A DNA stretch of 64,000 bases from Plasmopara viticola (Eukaryota > Oomycota > Peronosporomycetes > Peronosporales > Peronosporaceae): the NCBI GenBank assembly GCA_001695595.3, contig MBPM02000015.1, forward strand, positions 372,001 to 436,000, written 5' to 3'. Made by a program: the position numbers and the translations under genes. This document shows, piece by piece, positions 45,375-55,309 of this stretch. Position 1 is the stretch's first letter; every line of letters begins with the position of its first letter. The notes under the pieces were generated by a model. The model searched no databases and had not been told where the DNA came from. It worked only from the letters and a program-made list of their open reading frames with translations.

Positions 45375-48300
45375 CCCACTCTCCGATAATGCTGTGTGTC
45401 CTTTGTTGCTGACGTGGTCTTGATTCTGGAGGCTTCGCGCAAATACTTCAGCATCTTGGTTCAAACTACCTTCGTCAGCAAATCTGCAAGCTGACTCTTC
45501 GTGTCGATATATTCAAACTTCACCAGTCCTTCTTGCAGGTTCTAACGAATAAAGTGGTGCTTGATGTCCACAAGCTTCGTCCTAGCATGGTATCCGGCGT
45601 TATTGGCCAACGCATTAGCACCTTGATTGTCTTCTTAAACATGTGTACCTTCACCTTGCTCGTGACATATGTCCTTTAGCATTGCCCGCGTCCAAAGAAA
45701 TTATTGTGTGCATAAACTGAAAGCCATATACTTAGCTTCCGCTGAGTTCAGCGCAACTGTCCGCTGGTACCTCGACTTGAATACCACTCGCGTGCTCGCA
45801 ATCGTGACCATAACTCCCGAGACCGAGCGTCTGTCATCCTTGTTGCTGTTCAATCTGCATCCGAGTGTGCTTTGACCGCAACGCTTCCACTTCCTCGGTA
45901 GGCGATACCGATTTGACGCGTGGTCTTCAGATACCGTACTATTCGATTTGCCGCGCTTTAATGTTGTAGTCCTGGGTTCACCAGAAAACGTGATAGCTAT
46001 GTCACCACGTAAGCAATATCAGGCCGAGTGCATGTCGATATGTACACAAAGAGCGATAAGGCTCTGATCGCATAGTCGACCGTCCTCTTCCGTTGTGGGT
46101 GACTGCTTTGCCGACAGCTTAAATCCTTATACGTATGGGTTTTTAACACTCTTGGCTTCTTGTTGACCGAATCGCTTGACCACGTCGTCGATGTAGCGAG
46201 TCTGTTTGATCATCAGTATTCCAGCAGACCTGTAGTGATCAATTTCCATATCCAAAATTAATTCCGCTTTACCAAGCTCCTTCATTTTGAAAGCATTCTT
46301 GAGTACTCCCTTTACTTCATTTAATTCTTTGCTGCTTCTTGCTGCGACAATCATGTCATCCACATCTAGTCCAGCGTAAGCAAAAGCTTCTTTAGTGCTC
46401 TTGACATAAACACATCGATCTGCTCCGCAACTTTAAATGCCGTTCCTGACAAAGACACAATGTATTGTCTTGTTCCAGGCACTTGCTGCTTGCTTCAGTC
46501 CGTAAATAGCCTTGTTTAGTTGACATATATATCCTTGAGCATTGTCGACACCAAGCGGAACTTCCATAAAAGCGTTGTCCGTCAACACGCTATTGAGAAA
46601 AGCCGTGTAGACGTCCAGCTGTTCCATTCGATAGTCGCATTCAGCACATACTGCGAAAATTATTCGGATCGAATTCATGTTGGCAACCGGGGAATTTGTC
46701 TCGACAAAGTCAACGCCATGCTTCTGCTTGAAACCTTTCGCGACCGGTCGTGCCTTGTATCGCACGATAGCGCCAATTTGATCAAGCTCCTTGGCAAATA
46801 CCCATCGTGATTCAATTATGTGTCCAATCTTCCCTCATGGCTGCAATGCCCACGTTTTATTCTCTTCGTGAGAGCGAAGCTCAGCATCCATTGCTTCACG
46901 TCTTCCATTGCATCGTTGCTTGCCATTGCTTGAGTATAAGTATTCGGTGAGTCCGTATCATTGTCAATATTCACGGCGTAGGTAAGAAAGGTTTCCGCAA
47001 TTAGTCCAACTTAGTCAATCCTAGCACGCTTTGGAGTCGGTGGGCCCTCACTGCCTTCTGTTGACTCTCCACCATCGGAGCCGTTTCTTAGCATTAGCAC
47101 TGGCTCACGTCTTACTCGCATTCGCTCCACTTCAGGCCGAAACATGAAACGATCTTCTTGTTGCACTTGAGACGGTTGATGATACTCCGTCAGCTCAAGC
47201 CTGTTTCGTACAGGGCTCTCAGAAGGCATTAGCCACTGTACGACGGTGCTAGGCGTACGATCCACATCATCCATATCCATATCCTCGACTGCCTCTTCGA
47301 CAGCTCCCATGGGATCGTCCGAAATTGACTGTCGATCCACTTGATGCTGAAATTGACTTCATCACCATCCTTCATTACTTGAACAATTGGTTCCGGCTTG
47401 AGCTCTTGCGTGTCGTAGATGCCGCCCACCTCACGCTCATCCAGCTTTACAGAGCGGGTCACTTTAATCTTGGCATTATCTAAGTCAAACACGCGATAGC
47501 CCTTGACATTCTCTGCATAGCCAAGAAATATACACTTGAAGCTCTTGGATTCCAGTTTGGTCTTTTTACATCGTCAATATGAGCGTAGCCTTGCGGACCA
47601 ATTACGCGCAGGTGATCCATTCGAGGCTTCATCTTGAAAGCTAGCTCGTACGGCGTGATGTCAGGATGGACCGTATTCCTGGAGCGATTAAGTATATAAA
47701 CCGCTGTGTTTACCGCTTTCGCCCACCATTCCGTCGAAAAGCTCTTGTAGTGTAACATGCTGCGGGCTTTCTCCATAATAATCCTGTTCATACGCTCCGC
47801 CACTCCGTTTTGCTGCGGGCTGTATGGGACGGAGCGCTGGTGTACAATGCCGTTCTCTTGACATATTCCAGCCATTTTCTTGTTTACGAACTCGGTCCTG
47901 GTCGGATCACAAACATCTTAGTCGTGCACCCCACCAATTTTCGTATAACGTATGAGACTCCTTGAACTTGCCAGCCACTTCACTCTTGCTCTTGGTCAGA
48001 AAAAGTGCAACATACCGAAAAAAATATATCCACAAACGTGAGAATGTATTTGGCACCACCCTTCGAGATAGTTCTCATTGGCCCCATGACATCTGTGTGA
48101 ACACGCTCCAACACACGTGTCGTCTTTGTCATTAGACGAGACGGAAACACCGTGACCGTCTGCTTGCCCTTCAAACACCCGGCACACAATATTTCCACAC
48201 TTTGCTTGATAATTGAGTACCATTAGTCGATCACTGTGTTATGATCAGCGCATCCTTACTGGGGTGCCCATGCGTGCATGCCAAAGCTCCCACTGATTGT

Positions 48301-49500
48301 CAGCCGCAGAATATTTAACGTGACATGCTTCTTCTTGCTCACAGTCAAAAAATTTGACTTTTCAACTTTTGTGCCCGACGCAATTGCTTGCTTCTTGTTC
48401 CAAATGACACATGACTAACGCGGAAATTCCACACCCATGCCACGCTCTGCCAGCTTGCTAACCGACAGCAACCTTCTGTCGAGTCCAAGAATGTGCAGAA
48501 CTTAACCCATGCGAATGCCCATTCCATTCATACCAGTCGATTTCACCGTGCAGGCTCCTTTGATAAGCAACTTCTTCCCATCTACAATCGTAACTTCGAT
48601 GCTAGCTTCTAGACCCTTGTAATCAACCAAGTCCTTCCTGTGTGGGTCATGTGGGAAGTTGGTCCACTGTCAATCAGCCATCCTGATGACTTCCCTTCAC
48701 CAACAGCAACCACCGTGTCGTCGCTGTTGATTTCTTACCGGCCGGGCAGTTCCGCTTCATGTGTCCAAATTGGTCACAGTTAAAGCACTTGCCCTTAAAT
48801 CCGCCGTTATTGCGTGGAGGACCACCCTTTCGTCCATTGTCCCGTCCACCTTTGGATCTTCTAGCACTTTCATTAACGCGAAACGCTTTCTCTGTAGCTT
48901 CTTTCCTCTGCAGCTTCTCTGACTCTTTGAGCAGCTTCTTCTTGACTTCAATCAACGAAATGTCCCTTGCATCTTCCACAATCGACACAATCAAGTCGTA
49001 CCCCAAAGGTAGACTGCTGAAAAGTACCACCAGCTGGCGTGACTCATCAATTTGCTCTCCCGTAGTCTGTAGTCCCACTACTAGCTCGTCAAAAGAGACC
49101 AGATGCTCTGCCATGCTAGTCCCACTTTCCATCTTGAACTCGTGTAGTCGACGAGTCACCACCACACGATTGTGTAGAGTCAAGCGGTTGTAGAAATCGC
49201 GGACGTCTCCCCACGCTTCCATAGCACGCGTAGCCGACCGAATCTTGGTCTGGTGCTGGATCTCACCGCCTTGAGTAAGAATGTCTAGCGCCTTGGCATC
49301 ATTAACAAGCCACACCTCCGTGACGTCCTTCTCTTCCTTGACGGCCATGATGTGTCACAGGAAACCCTTCCGCGCCAGGGTCATCCTCATGTTGAACTCC
49401 CAGTGGTAATACTTACAACTTCCTAGGAGGACTTCGGTGCGCATGTTCATATTGGGCAAGAACGTTGCTTGAGAAGGAAGGCTTGTTGCGGCTAATAACC

Positions 49501-49646
49501 TGTTGAGTAGAAAGTAAATACCGAAGTGAATATATTTATCTAGACCAATGAACGGCTACCATATGTAATTACTAACTCTGACGTACTTGTAAATACTGTG
49601 ACGCCATCCGCCTGTTCAACATGCATTCAGCGGTGTAATTTTTACA
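49501..49646 (-). repeat. 5' LTR of Copia-2
   Basis: 146 bp, TGTTGAGTAG to TTTACA on the plus strand. The gag reading frame starts about 50 bp inside the element (about 49450, minus). More similar to the 45228 LTR than to the Copia-1 LTRs. Confidence 0.9.
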
Positions 49647-49813
49647 GCTATAAGCATCAAACACCCTCCTTTACGACTTCGCACGCGCCACAGCCTCGCT
49701 TGACGACCACCTTTGATACGATTTCTCCGCAACTGTGTTACACATCCTTCTTTCCTGTCTGTAAGGTCAAGAGTCTTGAACACCGCTTATCTGATTACAT
49801 CATCGTCAAAGTG

Positions 49814-51212
49814 GGGAGGATAAAATGGGCTGTTAGATCTGTTGCTTCCCGTTATTAGCTTCTCGTTAAAGTACGGTATTTTCCTCATTAAAGACACACC
49901 TCGTATAGTATTGAATTAAGTAGCGTTTAAATGCAACCCGTTGCACCCGTCGGTATCTCAAAGACGGTCGATGGCCGAAATGTTTTGTATCTTGATGCGC
50001 ACCTTTGTGTGTCTGTACTTTTAGAATTGCGTGCGAAGTGGACCAACCCCTTCAAATACGTATATATCCAGACCGTGTCAGGGACTGACACCCCAGTAGC
50101 CAAGGTGCTGTGTGACTCCGTCACCCTTGTCTTAATTTTTAACCATGGATTCCTGAGTCAACTGTATCAAAACCGGGGGTAGTCACCGATTCATGAAACC
50201 GGCAAAAGCTTAGAACCACCAAATTAATGCACCACTGGATGCGGCTGCGTTTCATGAGTCTAATGCATGTTCTACATCGCCGCAATCTGCTTTTGTTTCC
50301 GAGTTATCGTTGGTGACGTGAAGCTATCGCTCCATAATTGTGCGACATCTGGGTGGTCGATGACATGCCTCATCAACCTGAAAAGTCTAAGAAACCCGGC
50401 ATACTTAATATAAGGGCTCGGTTTGTGGCTTCGCGCCGGAGATTTGCCATTCAAATTGACCCGGATCGCGTGCGGCGCGCGGCGTGACACACTTCCGAAG
50501 CATGTGCTCGCTATGTATCGCTCCACGTACAGTGAGGGTCGGCTATCAAACAGTCAGCTCAAGGCAAAGTTCAGCAGTCTTAAGAATCGACGGAAGCAGA
50601 CTCTTGATGTCTCGTAGGCGTGTCATACACAAATGTTGCATAAATTAATGGTGACTCTCGAAAAAATGATATCTTTTAACTGGCAGGCATGTCAATCATA
50701 GGTTCGTATGGCCTCTTCGAGGTCGCATATCTCGACGAAACCTGCTCCGATTTTGACACAACTTGTACGAGGCGATCCCTGAGATCCCCACCAACGTAGC
50801 GGACGCTGGTTCCATACTCGTATCGCTTTTGCCAATTTCATTCTTCACCGATCGCCTACACAAAACACCACTTTTTGGTGCAGTTGACTCAGAAATTCAC
50901 AGTTAACCGCTAAAAAAGAAACACTTTTCCGACAGATACATTTGCTCTGCTTGGCTTTGCAATTTCTCCGATCTTAGCTTAGTTAATGAGCGCTAAAGCT
51001 CGGCTATGTGACAGGAACTGCATGCCTAATCATTCCATTGCTTATGAACGTGGCGTAATCTTGGCGTAATTTAGATCATAACGGCCCGAATTATGCACCT
51101 ATCAACATGTGTACTTTTTACTGATGAGATTTGTATCGCACACGCAATAGGTCATGCCAAACTGGAGATACAATTTCGAATTACCACGCTTGGCTACTTT
51201 GTTGTTTAAAAC
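49814..51212. other. Intergenic stretch, no recognised gene
   Basis: Short frames only (for example 49931-50182 plus), with no motif I recognise. It separates the Gypsy 3' LTR from the 3' end of the second laccase. Confidence 0.4.
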
Positions 51213-52892
51213 CTATTTATTACCACAGACACTGAGCATAGAATTAGAAAAGGCACTGGACCCATTTTGTTGTAGCTCTCTCTCGCCCTCGACTATTATC
51301 ATTGACAGGCCAGCATCTAGATGCCAGTCAATGTGGCAGTGGAAGACCCACACGCCCGGGTTATCCGCATCAAACCGCAACACCAGGTACCCGACGTCTA
51401 GACACTTACCTTGTCCGTCAGATGTACAAGCCGGAACAGTGTACACGTCGCGCGTCACTGGATTTATTAATTTTGGACTCGGCAGGATGTTCTTTTGAAC
51501 TTGTTCGAGCGACGCCACACCGCTGCTCACGATCCACGGTGAGTGTGCATGCATATGAAACGGGTGCTGCTCATCTTTGATGTTGACAAGTACCACCTCA
51601 ATGTGCTTTCCGTACTCGACCTTACGGGCATTGGCTTCGACTGGAAGCTGCTCGGTCGTCAAACCATTTGCAATCGAGAAGAGTGGCGGATCGGAGGGGT
51701 GCTTGAAGTGATGATACTCTTTGCCGTCAATGGCAATGTGACCGCTGCCATTCTCCATTTTAAATTCCACGATAATCCGGTCCGCGGGAACTTCCGGTAG
51801 TGTAATTGGCAAGAGCGGTTTAAAATCAAACTCATCGATTGTAGTCAGCTTAAGTTGTCGTGTGGACCTTGGAAAGACTTCGTTTTGTTGCGTCTGTGAT
51901 TTTGCAGTCTTGGTGTGAGAATCATAGGAGACCACGGCAAGACCTTCAAAAGTGTAGCCTTCACCAGCAGTCGTGGCGTTTCCTCGTGTCCACGGGAGCC
52001 CGTGTAGTCCATTTGCACGCATCCAGAAAGAGCCCATGGCTTCTTGATGTGCTGAGAATTGCGCCTCGACAACGATATCGTATCGGTGACCAGTATTGAG
52101 AGTGACCGAGCTTACATGATCTAGAGGCTCAAGAGGGTCACCATCAGCTGCAACGACCTGAAAATCATGTTCATCGATGCTAAAAACAATCGGAGCTAAG
52201 GCCGACATGTTGATGAGGCGCAGGAGGTACTTTTTACCAGCTTGAAAGTAGAATTTGGAAAGAGGCTGGTTATTGGTACACTTTGTGAAGTTGTGGTGCA
52301 AAGCGGCAGCGCAACTGTACCGACCACGGTTGTTAATAAGGATATTATCCCACATACGCACCGGTTGCGGTTGTCGATGGTACAAGTCTGCCATTTGAAT
52401 AACATATTCCCCGTCAATTTCCTTCTCCCAACTCTGTTGTTGGTTTGCAGGAGTGTGAACAATAAGGGGACCTCGTAGTCCAAACGCATACTGTGTCGAA
52501 TGATGACCGTGCCACCAAAAGGTACCAGCCTTATCTGGTTTGAAGCGGTACACTGCCGTTCCGTTCGGAGAGATGTGGCATTGCGTGATCTCGGACGTGC
52601 CGTCCATCTCTTGCGTACCCAGTTGCTTCATTCCGTGCCAGTGCAGACATGAGGGCTGATCGAGCTCGTTTGTTACGCGAATTTTCACCTCCTGGCCCAG
52701 CACGACGTCAATAACAGCTTGGTCAGCAGGCCTGTCGTTGATTCCGATGGAGGAAATAAAGACACCGTCGTACTCGGTAGAGAGGGGCGTGATGCGCCAA
52801 TCATAGGCAACAACGTTCGCTGCACCAAAGTCGAGCTGGTGCACTAGTAAGACGGCTAGAGTGATGGTCAAGTGAGTGCGACCCATAACCAT
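51213..52892 (-). CDS. Laccase-like multicopper oxidase B (secreted)
   Basis: Paralogue of the 26.2-kb gene in inverted orientation: 559 residues, or 557 from the second ATG (52886), which matches the start of copy A. Signal peptide core HLTITLAVLLVHQL. Copper motifs HWHG, HGHH (HSHH in copy A), HPFHMHAHSPW and HCHIDWHLDAGL are all present; the axial residue is again Leu. Differences from copy A are scattered and mostly conservative, and the frame is intact, so both copies look functional. The region just upstream (52893-52980) is nearly identical to that of copy A. It is the only long intact gene between 28 and 63 kb, in a transposon-rich neighbourhood. Substrate unknown. Confidence 0.95.
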   Translation of the reverse strand: MVMGRTHLTITLAVLLVHQLDFGAANVVAYDWRITPLSTEYDGVFISSIGINDRPADQAVIDVVLGQEVKIRVTNELDQPSCLHWHGMKQLGTQEMDGTSEITQCHISPNGTAVYRFKPDKAGTFWWHGHHSTQYAFGLRGPLIVHTPANQQQSWEKEIDGEYVIQMADLYHRQPQPVRMWDNILINNRGRYSCAAALHHNFTKCTNNQPLSKFYFQAGKKYLLRLINMSALAPIVFSIDEHDFQVVAADGDPLEPLDHVSSVTLNTGHRYDIVVEAQFSAHQEAMGSFWMRANGLHGLPWTRGNATTAGEGYTFEGLAVVSYDSHTKTAKSQTQQNEVFPRSTRQLKLTTIDEFDFKPLLPITLPEVPADRIIVEFKMENGSGHIAIDGKEYHHFKHPSDPPLFSIANGLTTEQLPVEANARKVEYGKHIEVVLVNIKDEQHPFHMHAHSPWIVSSGVASLEQVQKNILPSPKLINPVTRDVYTVPACTSDGQGKCLDVGYLVLRFDADNPGVWVFHCHIDWHLDAGLSMIIVEGERELQQNGSSAFSNSMLSVCGNK

Positions 52893-53463
52893 AATTAGTG
52901 GAGGCTTCTTGTAGCAAGAGCGGGATCCGTTGTGGTTGACCGGCCGGGTGCAGAATGCAGAGTGGGAATCAGTCCGTAGAGATTTTTAGAATAATCAACT
53001 TGCGTTAGCTTGTGAGTCTCATGCTGGGGTGAGCACATGAATTGCGAACCATGTACGAGCTGCGTGTACTATCCTGGGACATAATAGACCCATCTTTTTG
53101 TACAGTAAAAACACAATTGATGATGGCCAGGCTGCAGATGCGCGCCTAGGTTTATTATACGATCGAATTAATGCTTTTATCTCAAAGAAAATCTAAGCTC
53201 ATGTCCTTATCTCAGTATAAAGACCGGTAATAGTACTGATGCTCTTGAGGCGATTTGACCACATAAAAGCTCGATTACGTCCATGGGTAAACCATTCGTT
53301 GACGTTTATTCGCTTTCTCATGACGATGACCATTCAGGCAGCAAAAAAAGGTTGATTATCGGATAGGTTATTTAACGATGCCCATGCCAATTCTTTAAAA
53401 GGTTGCACCGGCTTTCAAAGGTGCGTGTTAGCCTCTGTACCTAAGGATAGGGCTACAACGAAG
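52893..53463 (-). repeat. Upstream arm of inverted laccase duplication, copy B
   Basis: Reverse-strand homologue of 24440-26233 without the LINE insertion. Shared anchors: the 85-bp leader, the CTCACCCCAGCATGAG block (about 53020-53035), GCGCGCATCTGCAGCC (about 53130) and GCTGCCTGAATGGTCATCGT (about 53325-53344). Confidence 0.8.
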
Positions 53464-54237
53464 GCAGCTCCTGACGAAAAGACTACCTCTGTGTCGTTGT
53501 CAATCTTTTCTGCATAATTTCTTACCCCTTTTCAGCTCATTTAATTGATTAAATAATAAATAAATAAATATTTATGAATATTTCCTCACTTTAAAGTCGT
53601 CGTATTCTAGCAACTTTTAGTAAAAAAAATGTCCAGCAGACGAGCAAGAAAGGATCGGGGAGAGTCCTACACTAGAAACGTGTGGTAAATAACTTTCCCG
53701 CATAGGCTGCGGAATGAACTCATGTTAGCAAAAGTGTTGTCAAAACAGTCTTATTGACAAGGCACCCCTCAAAGGTATCAGGCGTATGTAAAACGCCTCA
53801 CATGAAATCTTGAGACCAAGATATACCCGTAATGGGGCCGCTAAGATTGGCTAACAGGAAGAATGAGAGACAACAATACTCGATTTAGTTAGGAGGTTGT
53901 GTTAGCTAACAAAAACGTAATCAAATAATAGATTTAACAGGAAGATACGGGCTTTGGTTTGGGTATCACCCGGGCGATGCAGGCCTTCTTGCCAAGCAGT
54001 AGGACCATCTACTTTACGCGCCGCGAGGGCTTTTTAAAGCCATAATCCTCACGTGACGACTTTGTAAAAAATATGTCTATAATGATAATCAAAAGCAAGT
54101 TGCCTCGCTATGTTGTGGTAAGTATACTTAAGTAGGTTAGAACTGTAAATCGAGAACGGCAGGCATACAAACTTTAAGTCACATAGTGAGCCGAAGATGC
54201 ATCCAGAGTAAGCACTGCAATTCCGTTGTTTTCATGA
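53464..54237. other. Intergenic stretch, no recognised gene
   Basis: No open frame of note. A TAAATAAATAAATA run lies near 53560. The duplicated laccase-upstream block ends at its left edge. Confidence 0.4.
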
Positions 54238-54239
54238 CG

Positions 54240-54535
54240 GTTTTTTGGTGCAGTGGTCTAACTACCTCTGCTCCAAGTCGGTACCGAATCCCACCGTGGA
54301 CGAGAGCTGACAGGTGATGCTATTTGGGGGGATTACAATTGGGGAGTCGAAAAGTTGCGATAAATGCCGAAGGCACTGTCGTGAGAAAATCGTTACAACA
54401 CTTAGCCATAAGACGTCGGTATGCGAAGCCCCTAATTAGGGGTAGACAACACCTTGGCGAAGCCCAATGCAAATTGGGAGAGACGGTTGTGATAGGTGGC
54501 GGAAAGCTGCAAGGATCGCTAAAGAAAAAGAAAAA
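54240..54535 (+). mobile_element. Candidate tRNA-derived SINE
   Basis: An A-box-like TGGTGCAGTGG (54246-54256) is followed about 23 bp later by a degenerate B-box-like GGTACCGAATCC (54280-54291), as in the head of a tRNA-derived SINE. An unrelated body of about 240 bp follows, ending in an A-rich tail (CTAAAGAAAAAGAAAAAC, near 54520-54537). No matching target duplication was found and only one copy is in the window. It could instead be a coincidental or pseudo-tRNA fragment. Confidence 0.4.
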
Positions 54536-55309
54536 CACTAGTCCCACCCAATCGATATGTAAGATGTGACGTAGATCGGGTTATCCCGTGACCTCAAACA
54601 GGCGCAATTAGCATATCGGTTACGATTAATTCCAGGAGTAAAAAACCCTTAAAAGACGAGAAGCCAAAAATGCCAAATTGCTCAAAAGGTGCTAAGACCG
54701 GAAAAACGAAAGGCCGCAAGCAAGCTTAAAAACAGCACTTTGTGTTTAGCCATTCTTTTTTTCTAGCAAAGAAGTTAAGAGGGTCATCCTCTCAGCTAGA
54801 ATAGGACCCAATTGTGGCGGCTGCTAAAATGGGTCCAGGGTAACGTTGAGGGCATAATTAACATAATGCTCCGAGTTAATTTTCATCGTAGAGAGAACGT
54901 ACCGAAGAGTCATTTAGCTGCACCAAGTCGTCATTGTGGAACTTCAGCTTTAAATTGCTGGTGGATTTCAGTCTGGCTAGTAACTCAAGAAATTGCCGCA
55001 ATTTGGATGGCATAAACTTCTGCAGCATAAGTCTTGATAGAAGTGCTGTATGTGAACCACTATAACAGCCTCGTCTTAAGCGATAACTTCGATGGTGTTG
55101 GCCTGAAACTCATGAAAGCGAATATCATTCCTGTGCAAACACAACTAACGTAGAACCACTACTAAAACAATGTGGGAAATCACAAATAAAGTATAGCCGT
55201 AACGCGACTTGGCATGGTCGGTTTGTTCAAGTTTGAAAAAAAGAATTGACTCCCATTTCAGCGTGGGCCAAAAAAAGCCTCGAAAGGCATTGAGTCATTT
55301 AGACCAAAC

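Larger units (their letters stand above)
45228..49646 (-). mobile_element. Copia-2: full-length but decayed Ty1/Copia element nested in the Gypsy LTR
   Basis: Same family as the element at 2.8-6.7 kb, here with the full gag-pol order. Gag is 49440-48674 (minus) with a CCHC knuckle CFNCDQFGHMKRNC near 48800-48760; an in-frame stop follows MTLARKGFL at about 49356. Protease lies about 48660-48350. Integrase zinc finger and core are 48223-47480 (LERVHTDVMGPM, then YSPQQNGVAERMN). RT spans 46765-46127 (GLKQAASAWNKTIH, MDDMIVAARSSKELN). RNase H is broken near 45900-45670. The LTRs are 45228-45374 and 49501-49646. Flanks GCTTT/GCTAT form a 4-of-5 target duplication. It carries stops and frameshifts throughout, so it is inactive. 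Confidence 0.92.
40113..49808 (+). mobile_element. Decayed Ty3/Gypsy element, split by a nested Copia
   Basis: Plus-strand Gypsy pol with many stops and frameshifts. Gag-like sequence spans about 41240-42100 (stretch LFK...QAQIQAQMQ near 41500). RT follows: APTFCLKKPVGWRIVHVYRQ near 43030, FEYLVSPMGLSESTGTFKRL near 43270, the catalytic FFDDICVFTQ near 43370, and GVRMDPNKIKTIAEWPM near 43520. RNase H: IAFTGRKMKPVNLNYSIWEL near 43855. NNVADALSRKPRFD near 44105 closes RNase H. Integrase core: HGIPKVIVSDRDTNFTSKLW near 44317. The 3' LTR starts at 44977 and is interrupted at 45227 by Copia-2, resuming at 49647. Flanks AAGTA (40108-40112) and AAGTG (49809-49813) may be an imperfect target duplication. 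Confidence 0.82.

Noticed and set aside
53550..53580. TAAATAAATA run as a possible replication origin or scaffold attachment site
   Set aside because: A simple AT-rich repeat with no other supporting signal.
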